From assembly GCA_001898505.1 (NCBI GenBank), contig MKTZ01000026.1:62001-126000 (forward strand): a stretch of DNA of 64,000 nucleotides, written 5' to 3'. Shown here piece after piece: positions 17,640 through 26,436 of this stretch. Each line of letters starts with the position of its first letter. Position 1 is the stretch's first letter. Position numbers and translations under genes: made by a program. Source of the stretch: Sphingobacteriales bacterium 50-39 (GTDB taxonomy: Bacteria; Bacteroidota; Bacteroidia; Chitinophagales; Chitinophagaceae). The notes below the pieces were generated by a model. That model saw only the letters and a program-made list of their open reading frames with translations, was not told where the DNA came from and made no database searches.

Positions 17640-17681
17640 GCGGGAATTGGTCTTCCCAGATAAAAATAGCCCAATTCCCGC
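17640..17681. repeat. 11-bp inverted repeat upstream of beta-lactamase gene
   Basis: GCGGGAATTGG (17640-17650) and its exact complement CCAATTCCCGC (17671-17681) are separated by 20 nt, in the leader or promoter zone of the minus-strand beta-lactamase gene. It may be an operator for a dimeric regulator or a transcript hairpin. Confidence 0.6.
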
Positions 17682-17693
17682 AAACCGCTAAAG

Positions 17694-17774
17694 TCTGAGG
17701 CCTTCGTCGGAGCTCCGAGCACTCGCTCCTCCTCGGTCGGGGCCCTCGGTCCTGGACGAGCCGCCTTACGGCTC
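17694..17774. repeat. GC-rich hairpin cluster between divergent genes
   Basis: A GC-rich block, unlike its flanks, with palindromes CGGAGCTCCG (17708-17717) and GAGCCG-CCTTA-CGGCTC (17758-17774). It lies between the beta-lactamase gene and miaB. No T-tract follows on the plus strand. It may be a dispersed palindromic element. Confidence 0.4.
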
Positions 17775-17790
17775 TTGTGATGCTGCCAAC

Positions 17791-17823
17791 TTGTCATTAT
17801 AAAATCTGTTTGTCGTATCTTTG
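17791..17823 (+). promoter_or_regulatory. miaB promoter
   Basis: TATCTTTG at 17816-17823 is an exact match to the -7 consensus. CTTGTC with TTG at 17791-17793, 22 nt upstream, is a plausible -33. The miaB ATG follows at 17845. Confidence 0.6.
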
Positions 17824-17844
17824 TCCCCTAAATTTTTTTACCTC

Positions 17845-19260
17845 ATGTCTGAGACCCTTTCCAGCAGGATACATGATGAAGAGCGTCAGGGGAAGGCTTA
17901 TGCCCCCGTTGTAGAGGACCTGCGGGCCCACCGGAAGAAGTTTTATATAGAAAGCTATGGATGTCAGATGAACTTTGCTGATAGCGAGATTGTTGCGTCT
18001 ATCTTGAACGAAAAGGGGTTTGGCGCCACCGGGAATTATCAGGAGGCGGACCTGGTGTTGCTGAATACCTGCAGCATTCGGGAAAAAGCGGAGCAAACGG
18101 TACGCCATCGGCTGCAGATGTTCCGGCAGGTGAAAGAGAATAAGCCCGGCATGCTCATCGGGGTGTTGGGTTGTATGGCAGAGCGGCTGAAGGGTAAGTT
18201 CCTGGAAGAGGAGAAGCTGGTGGACATTGTCGTAGGACCGGACGCCTATCGAACGCTGCCCGGGCTGATCGAAGAGGCGGAATCCGGCCAGCGGGCGGTT
18301 AATGTGCTGCTGAGTAGAGAGGAGACCTATGCGGATATCTCCCCCATACGCCTGGATAGTAATGGGGTGACTGCTTTTGTCAGCATTATGCGGGGGTGCA
18401 ACAACATGTGTTCTTTTTGTGTTGTGCCTTTTACGAGGGGACGTGAACGGAGCCGGGATGCGGCATCCATTGTCAGGGAATGCGAAGATCTTTTTAAGCG
18501 TGGATATAAGGAGGTGACCTTGTTGGGCCAGAATGTGGACAGCTACTATTATGTAGACGAAGGAAAGGATGAGATCGTCACATTTGCCCGGCTGCTCGAG
18601 AAAGTGGCATTGATAGCCCCGTCGCTGCGGGTGCGTTTTTCCACGTCTCATCCAAAAGACATTACCGATGAGGTGCTCTACATTATGGCGAAGTACGAGA
18701 ATATCTGCAAATATATCCACCTGCCCGTGCAAAGTGGTAGTACCCGGATACTGCAACTGATGAACAGGACCTATACCCGTGAATGGTATATCGCAAGAGT
18801 GGGTCGGATCCGGGAGATATTGCCCGATTGCGGCATCAGCTCGGACATCATCGCGGGTTTTTGCACCGAGACGGAAGAAGATCATCAGGAGACCTTGGCG
18901 CTGATGCAGCACGCCAGGTATGATATGAGCTATATGTTCTTTTATAGCGAACGCCCCGGAACACTGGCAGCACGGCGTTATGCGGATGATGTAGCGGAAG
19001 ATGTAAAGAAAAGGAGACTGGATGAGATAGTCAAATTACAGAACAGTCTCTCGCTGGAGAGCAATCGACAGGACATTGGAAAAATATTCACTGTACTCAT
19101 CGAAGGAGATTCAAAGAAGAGCGCAGCCGACTGGCGAGGGCGTAATAGTCAAAATAAGGTGGTGGTGTTCCCGAAAGAAGGAAACCTGCAAAAAGGAGAT
19201 TATGCGCAGGTGAAGGTGGAAGATTGTACGGGAGCAACACTGATCGGAAAAGTAATCTAA
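17845..19260 (+). CDS. miaB: tRNA-2-methylthio-N6-dimethylallyladenosine synthase
   Basis: 471 residues. MiaB is a radical-SAM methylthiotransferase that converts i6A37 to ms2i6A37 in tRNAs reading UNN codons. Visible parts: the N-terminal UPF0004 domain with [14 protein letters not shown] and further Cys at NTCSIRE and VLGCMAER, the radical-SAM motif CNNMCSFC near residue 190, and a C-terminal TRAM domain ending GATLIGKVI. The ATG at 17845 is preferred over an in-frame TTG at 17821, which would overlap the promoter box. The sigma-54 activator follows 4 nt after its stop. Confidence 0.97.
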   Translation: MSETLSSRIHDEERQGKAYAPVVEDLRAHRKKFYIESYGCQMNFADSEIVASILNEKGFGATGNYQEADLVLLNTCSIREKAEQTVRHRLQMFRQVKENKPGMLIGVLGCMAERLKGKFLEEEKLVDIVVGPDAYRTLPGLIEEAESGQRAVNVLLSREETYADISPIRLDSNGVTAFVSIMRGCNNMCSFCVVPFTRGRERSRDAASIVRECEDLFKRGYKEVTLLGQNVDSYYYVDEGKDEIVTFARLLEKVALIAPSLRVRFSTSHPKDITDEVLYIMAKYENICKYIHLPVQSGSTRILQLMNRTYTREWYIARVGRIREILPDCGISSDIIAGFCTETEEDHQETLALMQHARYDMSYMFFYSERPGTLAARRYADDVAEDVKKRRLDEIVKLQNSLSLESNRQDIGKIFTVLIEGDSKKSAADWRGRNSQNKVVVFPKEGNLQKGDYAQVKVEDCTGATLIGKVI

Positions 19261-19264
19261 GATC

Positions 19265-20509
19265 ATGGAAATTCAAAGCATTAAAAATCGTTTTGGTATC
19301 ATCGGTAATTCTCCGGCGCTTAACTACGCGTTGCAGGTGGCTGCACAGGTGGCGAATACGGATCTTACCGTATTGATAGTTGGGGAGAGCGGGGTTGGTA
19401 AAGAGGCTTTTTCATTGGCCATCCATGCCCTTTCAGCACGAAAGCATAATCCATTCATTGCCGTGAACTGCGGGGCCATCCCCGAGGGCACCATCGATTC
19501 GGAGCTCTTTGGTCATGAGAAAGGATCGTTCACCGGCGCAGTGGATTTTAGAAAGGGATATTTCGAGACCGTCAACGGAGGCACCATTTTTCTGGATGAG
19601 ATAGGGGAAATGCCTTTAGGAACACAGGCCCGGTTACTCAGAGTGCTGGAGGCCGGTGAGTTCATACGGGTGGGTTCGTCAAAGGTCCAAAAGACGGATG
19701 TAAGAGTAATTGCCGCAACGAATAAGGATCTGCTGGAGCTGACCGAGAAAGGAAAGTTCCGGGAAGACCTGTACTACCGGCTGAGCACGGTACCAATCCG
19801 GGTGCCTGCGCTGCGGGACAGGACGGAGGATATCCCTCTCCTGTTCCGGAAATTTGCAGTGGATTTTGCGGAACGGTATAAGACCGCTCCCGTCCAGTTG
19901 GATGATGAGGCGAAAAATCTGTTAATTAACTACCCCTGGCCGGGCAATGTCCGTGAATTGAAGAATATTGCGGAGCAGATCTCCGTTCTATCCGAGGATA
20001 AGCAGGTGACGGTGTCCGGGCTCAGGCGTTTTCTCCCGGAAATGGGCAACCGCCTGCCGATGGTGGTCCCCGGTAATGGGCCTATATCCAACGGCAACCA
20101 CGACTTCTCCAATGAAAGGGAGATATTGTATAAGCTCTTTTTTGACATGAAGAAGGATGTGACGGAACTAAAGAAGATGTTCCTGGAAGTAGTACAGAAT
20201 CCTTCTCTCAGCTCAGGTCAGCATGCTGCCTATCTCAACGAGCTGAAGGAATTAAAGCCAGCGGAATCTTCCTTTCAGCCAACCACGATCACCGCTGCAC
20301 AGCCGGTGGTGATCCATAACAATGGCCATGAAGACATTCATCATCATGAAGAGGTGGAAGAGTCCCTGAACATCATGGACAAGGAAAAGGAACTGATCGT
20401 AAAGGCATTGAAAAAGCACAAAGGCAAGAGAAAGGATGCCGCCAGTGATCTGGGTATCAGCGAGCGAACCTTATATCGCAAATTAAAAGAATATGATATC
20501 AGTGAATAA
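19265..20509 (+). CDS. sigma-54-dependent activator without receiver domain
   Basis: 414 residues. An AAA+ enhancer-binding domain starts near residue 10: Walker A GESGVGKE (40-47), the sigma-54 contact loop GSFTGA (87-92, where GAFTGA is most common), Walker B TIFLDEIGE, and arginine-finger region FREDLYYRLST. A long linker and a C-terminal Fis-type HTH follow, KDAASDLGISERTLYRKL. There is no N-terminal receiver, GAF or PAS domain, so activity is probably controlled by expression level or a partner. It lies in an operon with miaB, and lptE overlaps its 3' end by 17 nt. Confidence 0.93.
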   Translation: MEIQSIKNRFGIIGNSPALNYALQVAAQVANTDLTVLIVGESGVGKEAFSLAIHALSARKHNPFIAVNCGAIPEGTIDSELFGHEKGSFTGAVDFRKGYFETVNGGTIFLDEIGEMPLGTQARLLRVLEAGEFIRVGSSKVQKTDVRVIAATNKDLLELTEKGKFREDLYYRLSTVPIRVPALRDRTEDIPLLFRKFAVDFAERYKTAPVQLDDEAKNLLINYPWPGNVRELKNIAEQISVLSEDKQVTVSGLRRFLPEMGNRLPMVVPGNGPISNGNHDFSNEREILYKLFFDMKKDVTELKKMFLEVVQNPSLSSGQHAAYLNELKELKPAESSFQPTTITAAQPVVIHNNGHEDIHHHEEVEESLNIMDKEKELIVKALKKHKGKRKDAASDLGISERTLYRKLKEYDISE

Positions 20510-21029
20510 ATATTTCTTTGGTGCATTAATCCTGTTCATGGCGATGGGGCTGTCATCCTGCAAGGTATATTCCTTTAAGGATGTCTCCATCCCCCCCCAG
20601 GTAAAGAGCATCCATATCGGGTACATCGAGAACAGGGCCCGGTTGGTAAATCCACAACTGGCTCCGCAGCTGAATGACAAGCTGCGCCAGAAGATCAATC
20701 AGCAGGCTTCCAAGTTGTCGCAGATACAGGACCCTGGCGCGGACTACGATGTCAGCGGCAGCATCACCGACTATAACTATACCACTTCGGGTATCTCAAA
20801 CCAGCAGGCGGCGAGCAACCGGCTGAATGTTACTGTGCATATCATTTTTAAAAATCACCTGGACCCCACCGGCAAGACCGTGGCGCCTGCGGACTTCGAG
20901 GCCGATGTGACAAGGAATTTCGACTTTGCCGCCAGTCTCAGCATTACGGATGCGGAGCAGCAGCTGCTGCCCACCATCGTCAGCAATATGACGGATGAGA
21001 TCTTCAACAAACTCTTCTCCAACTGGTAA
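20493..21029 (+). CDS. lptE: LptE-like LPS assembly lipoprotein
   Basis: 178 residues with a lipoprotein signal ending LSSC (Cys23). It matches the Bacteroidota LptE family: early SIHIGYIENRA, then LRQKINQQASKL, DYDVSGSITDYNYT and a C-terminal DEIFNKLFSNW. LptE plugs the LptD barrel and helps deliver LPS to the outer leaflet. The start lies inside the activator gene (17-nt overlap), so translation is probably coupled to it. Confidence 0.85.
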   Translation: MISVNKYFFGALILFMAMGLSSCKVYSFKDVSIPPQVKSIHIGYIENRARLVNPQLAPQLNDKLRQKINQQASKLSQIQDPGADYDVSGSITDYNYTTSGISNQQAASNRLNVTVHIIFKNHLDPTGKTVAPADFEADVTRNFDFAASLSITDAEQQLLPTIVSNMTDEIFNKLFSNW

Positions 21030-21045
21030 ACGCAAATCAACGTAC

Positions 21046-22188
21046 ATGACGCTCCCTACGCAACATATTATCAGACATCTGTTCCGGGTAGATACGCTGG
21101 AAGAAGTGCCTCGTCAACAGTTGGAAGAGCTGGTGGAAGAATACCCTTCCTTTGGCGTAGGCCGATACCTGCTGTCCCGCAAGCTGCAGGCAGAGGCAGC
21201 GGATCGTTTTGGACAGGAGGCACAAAAGACCAATCTATATTTTACCAATCCCTTCTGGCTGCAATTGCTGCTGCAGAATGGGGCGCCCCACCCTGTCCCG
21301 GAATGGAAGGGAGCAGGAGAATGGAATGCCGCGGGAGAGGCGGAGCTTCCGGCTGCGGAAGTGTTTGCCCCTGAGACAGACACGACAGAGGCTACGCTCG
21401 ATACGACTATCCGGCATGAGGAAGAGCCGGATGAAGTGGGCTGGACACCCCCTGCCGAGCCGGATCAACCTGTGGGGCCATCGGCCGCGGACCTGCTTTT
21501 ACAGAGCATCGCAGCTATCCAGGATGAGCGGGAGACGCAACGCCAGGAGTCGGAAACGGCAGATGTCCAGAATATCACGTCTGTCCATGAAGCCCCGGAA
21601 CCTCCCGTAAGCATTGCCGGGTTGGCGCTGGAGCAAGTGGAATTAGAGGAAAAAGTCCCTGAAGAGATACCAGCCCCGGAGATCTTCCCCGAGACAGCTA
21701 CTCCGGAGGCAGTAACTCCTGAAACAGCCCGTATCCCCGAAACACCCCCCCCAGTTGAAATAGCTGTCCCCGAAGTTTCAGCGCCCGAGACCCCGACCCC
21801 GGAAGAAGAGGCCCCGGCGCCTATTTTCGAGCCCTTTCATACGGTGGATTATTTTGCTTCACAGGGTATTCGCCTGGTACTGGAGGAAAATCCCAGCGAC
21901 AAGCTGGGCAAGCAATTAAAGAGCTTTACGGATTGGCTAAAGGTCATGCGCAAGCTGCCTCAGAAGAATAGGGAGATCGTCCCCGATATAGCCGCGGAAC
22001 GCCAGGTACAAGCCATCGCCGCCCATTCCATCGAAAGCAGGGAGATCATTACCGAAGCCATGGCAGAGGTGCTGGCCAAACAGGGCATGCGGGAAAAAGC
22101 CACGGAAATGTACCGTAAATTAAGTTTGTTGGAACCTGAGAAAAGTGCGTATTTTGCAACCAAGATCGAACAATTAAAAATAATCTGA
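21046..22188 (+). CDS. acidic, Pro/Glu-rich conserved protein between lptE and secG
   Basis: 380 residues. The N-terminal part (1-75) is helical: IRHLFRVDTLEEVPRQQLEE followed by YLLSRKL. A long low-complexity stretch rich in Pro, Glu, Ala and Thr runs from about 110 to 265 with repeated PE(T/V)xxPE units. A conserved helical C-terminus includes GKQLKSFTDWLKVMRKLP and a TPR-like KQGMREKATEMYRKLSLLEP. There is no signal peptide. The function is unknown. The position next to secG looks recurrent in this phylum, as far as I recall. ATG 21046 is chosen; an upstream in-frame start would overlap lptE. Confidence 0.75.
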   Translation: MTLPTQHIIRHLFRVDTLEEVPRQQLEELVEEYPSFGVGRYLLSRKLQAEAADRFGQEAQKTNLYFTNPFWLQLLLQNGAPHPVPEWKGAGEWNAAGEAELPAAEVFAPETDTTEATLDTTIRHEEEPDEVGWTPPAEPDQPVGPSAADLLLQSIAAIQDERETQRQESETADVQNITSVHEAPEPPVSIAGLALEQVELEEKVPEEIPAPEIFPETATPEAVTPETARIPETPPPVEIAVPEVSAPETPTPEEEAPAPIFEPFHTVDYFASQGIRLVLEENPSDKLGKQLKSFTDWLKVMRKLPQKNREIVPDIAAERQVQAIAAHSIESREIITEAMAEVLAKQGMREKATEMYRKLSLLEPEKSAYFATKIEQLKII

Positions 22189-22189
22189 T

Positions 22190-22477
22190 ATGACCTTTTT
22201 ACTGGTGTTACTGATCATTGTGGCCTGTGTGTTCTTAGGCCTTATCATTTTGGTACAGAATCCTAAAGGCGGCGGCCTCGCTGGGAATGTAGGCGGATTC
22301 AGCAACCAGCTGATGGGTGTCAAGCAAACGACGGACGTATTGGAAAAAGGGACATGGATCCTGGCTGTCGTAGTAAGCCTCCTTTGCCTGTTTTCCGCTC
22401 TTTTTGTTCCAAAAGCCTCCGCATCCAGCCAGCGCGGCGGCCAGGTTACAGTGCCGGCACAACCTGTTAAACAGTAG
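22190..22477 (+). CDS. secG: preprotein translocase subunit SecG
   Basis: 95 residues with two transmembrane helices, about 3-22 and 54-75, joined by the conserved loop VQNPKGGGLAGNVGG. SecG associates with SecYE and stimulates SecA-driven export. The gene starts 1 nt after the preceding stop, and a strong terminator follows it, so it closes the miaB-lptE-secG operon. Confidence 0.93.
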   Translation: MTFLLVLLIIVACVFLGLIILVQNPKGGGLAGNVGGFSNQLMGVKQTTDVLEKGTWILAVVVSLLCLFSALFVPKASASSQRGGQVTVPAQPVKQ

Positions 22478-22498
22478 GTTGATTTAAAATATTTTCAA

Positions 22499-22527
22499 CC
22501 CTGCCACTATAAATGGCAGGGTTTTTT
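22499..22527 (+). terminator. rho-independent terminator after secG
   Basis: CCCTGCCA-CTATAAA-TGGCAGGG (8-bp stem) followed by TTTTTT at 22522-22527. Confidence 0.92.
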
Positions 22528-22558
22528 ATATAGCTTACAGCACCAATCGAATATACCT

Positions 22559-23602
22559 ATGAAGAGGATCGTCCTTATCACAGCTGCCGTGCTCATCCTG
22601 GTATTAGGTTTTGCTGCCTGGCGTCTGCTGGGTCCCGCCACCGCTTTTCACCGTGACAAATATGAGCTGTACATCCGCACAGGAATGAACTATGAACAGC
22701 TGCTGGCCTTACTGGAAAAGGACACGGTAATAAAAAGCCCTGCTTTTTTCAACTGGATGGCTGGAAGGCTGGACCTCCGGGAAAATGTAAAAGCCGGCAA
22801 ATACGAGATACCCAGGGGTATGGGCCTTTTCAGCATGATCCGCATGTTGCACAATGGTCATCAGACACCGGTGCATTTCACCATCGCCAAGCTGCGCACG
22901 CGTGAAGGCCTCGCCGGCATGGTGGCAAGAAAGCTCGAATGCGATTCTACCCAAATGATCCAATTTTCAGAGAACAACGACTCGCTGGCTGCTTTTGGAG
23001 TAGATTCCAATACTTTTATGACCCTGATTCTTCCCAATACTTTTACTTTTTTCTGGAATACTACGCCCTCTAACGTCCTGAAAAAAATGGCGGCTTATTC
23101 CAAAGCATGGTGGACACCCGAACGGGCCCGGCAGGCCGAAGAAAAAGGGCTCACTCCTACACAAGCCTATATTCTGGCCTCCATTGTGGAAGAAGAGACC
23201 AATATGCAGTCCGACAAAGGCAAGATCGCCAGCGTCTATCTCAACAGGATGGCCAAAGGCATGAAGCTGGGAGCAGACCCCACCGTCAAATATGCCCTGC
23301 GGGACTTTGAAATGAAACAGGTCTATTTCAACTCACTAAAGACCCCATCCCCCTATAATACCTATCTTCATGCCGGATTGCCTCCCGGACCTATCTGTAC
23401 CCCCAGCCAGCAGACTTTGCAGGCGGTACTGGATGCGCCAAAGACGGACTATCTGTTCTTTGCAGCCAAACCCGATTTTTCAGGGTATTCCAACTTTTCA
23501 TCCACGTTCAAGGAGCATCTGACCAATGCCAACGAATATCGAAAGAGCCTGCATGAACAGATCGCCATCCGGGATTCCCTTATCAAGAAGAAGAAGCATT
23601 GA
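22559..23602 (+). CDS. mltG: endolytic transglycosylase MltG
   Basis: 347 residues. One N-terminal transmembrane helix (4-23), a LysM-like region, and the YceG/MltG catalytic domain with ILASIVEEETNMQSDKGKIA, in which the first Glu of EEET is the catalytic residue. KLGADPTVKYAL, SPYNTYLHAGLPPGPI and YLFFAAKPDFSGYSNF complete the conserved core. It cleaves nascent glycan strands and sets chain length. The YihY-family gene follows after 24 nt. Confidence 0.95.
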   Translation: MKRIVLITAAVLILVLGFAAWRLLGPATAFHRDKYELYIRTGMNYEQLLALLEKDTVIKSPAFFNWMAGRLDLRENVKAGKYEIPRGMGLFSMIRMLHNGHQTPVHFTIAKLRTREGLAGMVARKLECDSTQMIQFSENNDSLAAFGVDSNTFMTLILPNTFTFFWNTTPSNVLKKMAAYSKAWWTPERARQAEEKGLTPTQAYILASIVEEETNMQSDKGKIASVYLNRMAKGMKLGADPTVKYALRDFEMKQVYFNSLKTPSPYNTYLHAGLPPGPICTPSQQTLQAVLDAPKTDYLFFAAKPDFSGYSNFSSTFKEHLTNANEYRKSLHEQIAIRDSLIKKKKH

Positions 23603-23626
23603 TTGAACCACTATAGCAACCCCTAC

Positions 23627-24592
23627 ATGATCAAGCTTGAAAGGAAAATATACAACAGCCGTCCCGTACGCTGGGTAGTGAAGAAGAGCAAAAAGATCAT
23701 CCTTCCCGGATTCGAGGGTATCCCCTTATATGAGGTAGCAATTTTTTTCAATGGCCAGGTAAAAAAAGTGGGATTGGTCGATAGGGCCCGAAGCATTGCA
23801 TTCAGTTTCCTCACAGCCATACCTGCCGCCACCATCTTTATCTGTACTCTTATCCCCTACCTCCCCGTCGCACAACAGATCAAGCGACAGCTATTATTCC
23901 TGACCCGCGATATAACGCCTAACCAAAATACCTACCTGCTGGTAAGCAAGTTCCTGGAAGACTTTCTCGACAAGCCCAGGGTGGGTTTGCTGTCCTTTGG
24001 CTTTGTCCTGGCCCTTTTCTATTCTTCCAATGCCATGATAGGCATCATGCGCAGCTTTAACAAATCCCTTATCTACAATACCAAGCGGAATGCGCTGGAG
24101 ACACGTTGGATGGCCATAAAATTGACATTGCTGGTATTATGCATGGTCATCGGCTCCGTCACGATACTCGTTACACAGGCGGAGCTGCTGCGCTCCCTCC
24201 TGAAATGGATGCATATCCAGGGTCGCAATGCACGCTGGCTTTTCAAGACCGTACGCTGGGTGATCGTCATCCCATTGTTCTATTTCGCCATTGCATTCAT
24301 CTATAAATACGGACCGGCGGTGCACAAACGATGGAAGCTTCTGTCCCCGGGTACCTTTCTTGCCACGGCGCTGACGATCATCATTACCATCGCCTTTTCC
24401 TATTGGGTAAACTATTTCAGCACTTACAACAAAGTGTATGGCTCCATCGGCACCGTGATGATCCTGATGCTCATGATTTATTTTAATTCTCTTATACTAT
24501 TAATTGGATATGAGCTAAATGTCAGCATCCATCACCTTCGTGTCCTTGCTCACGAAAGAGCTTCGAAGGGTGGAAAAAAAGAAGCCATATAA
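23627..24592 (+). CDS. YihY/BrkB family membrane protein
   Basis: 321 residues from ATG 23627; an upstream TTG at 23603 is less likely. About six transmembrane segments. Family signatures include LSFGFVLALFYSSNAMIGIM and the C-terminal SPGTFLATALTIIITIAFSYWVNYFSTYNKVYGSIGTVMILMLMIYFNSLILLIGYELN block, which is given by position rather than function. These proteins were once called RNase BN in error and are now thought to be envelope transporters of unknown substrate. Confidence 0.87.
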   Translation: MIKLERKIYNSRPVRWVVKKSKKIILPGFEGIPLYEVAIFFNGQVKKVGLVDRARSIAFSFLTAIPAATIFICTLIPYLPVAQQIKRQLLFLTRDITPNQNTYLLVSKFLEDFLDKPRVGLLSFGFVLALFYSSNAMIGIMRSFNKSLIYNTKRNALETRWMAIKLTLLVLCMVIGSVTILVTQAELLRSLLKWMHIQGRNARWLFKTVRWVIVIPLFYFAIAFIYKYGPAVHKRWKLLSPGTFLATALTIIITIAFSYWVNYFSTYNKVYGSIGTVMILMLMIYFNSLILLIGYELNVSIHHLRVLAHERASKGGKKEAI

Positions 24593-24665
24593 TGGTTACC
24601 CCGGCTGTGGAAAAGCCGTAGGTTTTTCAGTGGTTTTTACGTAAACTTTGGTAAAACCGATAAGT

Positions 24666-25271
24666 ATGAAGTCGACATTAGCATGCCTGGCCCTTGCCGC
24701 TCTGGGGCTTTTATCCTTCTCTTCTCTCAACGCTCCGGGCATTCCCATCGGAGCCGCCATTCCCAAAGCTGACGTCCGGGTAAAAGATGTCACCGGCAAA
24801 GAACTGACGCTGCAGGAAGCCAGACAGGCCAATGGTCTGCTGGTCATGTTCACCTGCAATACCTGTCCTTACGTCATCCGTAATCAATCTCGTACCAAAG
24901 ACATCTGTTCCTACGCCCAGTCCAGCAAGATAGGGGTCGTACTGCTGAATTCCAATGAGGGTGACAGGCAAGGAGGCAACTCCTTCGAAGAGATGCAGTC
25001 CTATGCCAAATCCCAGGGGTACCAGTGGTACTACGCCGTGGACAGCAAGAGCGTGATGGCCGATGCATTTGGCGCTAGCCGCACTCCTGAATGCTATCTG
25101 TTCGACAAAGGCGGGAAGCTGGTGTATCATGGCGCCATCGATGACAGCCCCGGCGACGCCGGCCGGGTGAAACGCCATCATCTAAAAGAGGCCATCCAGG
25201 AAATGATGCAAGGCCGGGAAGTCACGGTCAAAGAGACAAGATCGGTGGGATGTTCGATCAACCGGGGTTGA
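24666..25271 (+). CDS. secreted thioredoxin-fold protein
   Basis: 201 residues from ATG 24666. Signal peptide about 1-22 (CLALAALGLLSFSSLNA). Redoxin domain with redox pair CNTCPYV near residue 70 and the cis-Pro motif SRTPECYLFD. The CxxC with two residues between the cysteines and the following PYV resemble the AhpC/TSA-like thiol-disulfide family of Bacteroidota. Probably a periplasmic thiol oxidoreductase. Its 3' end overlaps the convergent TlpA gene by 14 nt. Confidence 0.82.
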   Translation: MKSTLACLALAALGLLSFSSLNAPGIPIGAAIPKADVRVKDVTGKELTLQEARQANGLLVMFTCNTCPYVIRNQSRTKDICSYAQSSKIGVVLLNSNEGDRQGGNSFEEMQSYAKSQGYQWYYAVDSKSVMADAFGASRTPECYLFDKGGKLVYHGAIDDSPGDAGRVKRHHLKEAIQEMMQGREVTVKETRSVGCSINRG

Positions 25272-25749
25272 TCATTTCACGTATAGCGGGCTCTACCTGC
25301 TGATCCGTAAGTTGTCTGTCATAGAACCGATGGTAATGTGTCTTATTGTTTACAAATAAGGAAGAAGGTATGCCTCCCGTCCAGCTTTTGTCGATGCGCG
25401 GACAGAAGTAGTCGGCATCCGTCTCATTGAGCCAGGCGAGGGTGGCACGATATCCATGCTCACCGGCAAATTTCGCGATACGGGCCGGGTAATAATCGGG
25501 CAGGTCCAGGCTGACGAGGATCAGCTCTACCCCCTGCTGTTTATATTTTTCCACGGTGCTTTGGAAATAAGGGATCTCCTTATTGCAGGGAGCGCAGAAA
25601 GTAGCCCAGAAGTTCACAATAAGAGGATGGTCGGCCTTGGAGATATAGGCTTCCAGGTCGGTGAGCTTCCATTTGTGGACCACCGGTGCGTCGGCTGCGG
25701 GACGGAGAGCCAGCAGGGCGAGAGATAGTATGACGATAGGGCCTTTCAT
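25258..25749 (-). CDS. TlpA-like thiol-disulfide oxidoreductase, secreted
   Basis: 163 residues with signal peptide MKGPIVILSLALLALRPAADA, thioredoxin fold with FWATFCAPCNKEIPYF (CAPC active site) and cis-Pro in GGIPSSLFV. A periplasmic reductase of the TlpA/ResA type. It starts within the stop of the TrmH gene (ATGA, 25746-25749) and converges with another thioredoxin-fold gene. Confidence 0.87.
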   Translation of the reverse strand: MKGPIVILSLALLALRPAADAPVVHKWKLTDLEAYISKADHPLIVNFWATFCAPCNKEIPYFQSTVEKYKQQGVELILVSLDLPDYYPARIAKFAGEHGYRATLAWLNETDADYFCPRIDKSWTGGIPSSLFVNNKTHYHRFYDRQLTDQQVEPAIREMINPG

Positions 25750-26336
25750 TTTAGCATGCCTCTACTCCACTCTTTAGCTAATTGCTTATATTGTGTCTCC
25801 GGCAGGCTGCGCTGGGTGTAATGACCGGCTGTATCCTTCTGGCGGAAGGCTTCGTAAAGGCTCACAGCACAAGCTACGGAAATATTCAGGGATTTGATAA
25901 TACCGACCTGGGGGATGATAAAATTACCATCGGACAGCGCTCTTATCTCCTCGCTGACACCGGAGTGTTCATTGCCAAAGACCAGGGCTACGCGCTGGGT
26001 CAGATCGAGGTCATAAAGGCCGACGGCCTCGCTGTCCAGATGGGTGGCATATATCTTATCATACCTGCTGCGCAGCTGGGCAAAACACGCCGCCGCATCC
26101 GAGAACTGGTGAATGGTGAGCCAGCTGGCGGCGCTACTGCTGCTCTTAGCCCCCCATTTCTTATGACGGGGGATACGGGTATTGAGCACATATATCTCCT
26201 GTACGCCCACCGCATCACAGGTACGCATGACGGCCGAGATATTATGCGGGTCGAAAACATTCTCGAGGACCACGGTGATGCTGTCCTGTCTTTTATCCAG
26301 CACCTGTAATATTCTTTCTTCTCTTTCGGGGGTCAT
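25746..26336 (-). CDS. TrmH family tRNA/rRNA 2'-O-methyltransferase
   Basis: 196 residues of the SPOUT superfamily. Motif 1 is VLENVFDPHNISAVMRTCDA, motif 2 VALVFGNEHSGVSEE and motif 3 IPQVGIIKSLNISVACAV, which forms the SAM-binding knot. This is the TrmH (tRNA G18) subgroup by length and motifs, though an rRNA substrate is possible. It is co-translated with the TlpA gene. Confidence 0.9.
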   Translation of the reverse strand: MTPEREERILQVLDKRQDSITVVLENVFDPHNISAVMRTCDAVGVQEIYVLNTRIPRHKKWGAKSSSSAASWLTIHQFSDAAACFAQLRSRYDKIYATHLDSEAVGLYDLDLTQRVALVFGNEHSGVSEEIRALSDGNFIIPQVGIIKSLNISVACAVSLYEAFRQKDTAGHYTQRSLPETQYKQLAKEWSRGMLK

Positions 26337-26436
26337 AGGTCACAAAATTACGCTAAATCCCACTGTGCGGGGTTGCCCGATTTTGCATATCTAATATTTT
26401 CCGCTATTTTAGCCGCACTCTAATATCCTGCTGACT

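Noticed and set aside
17797-18912. Long minus-strand frame of 371 codons
   Set aside because: Antisense to miaB, with no domain pattern; miaB is unambiguous.
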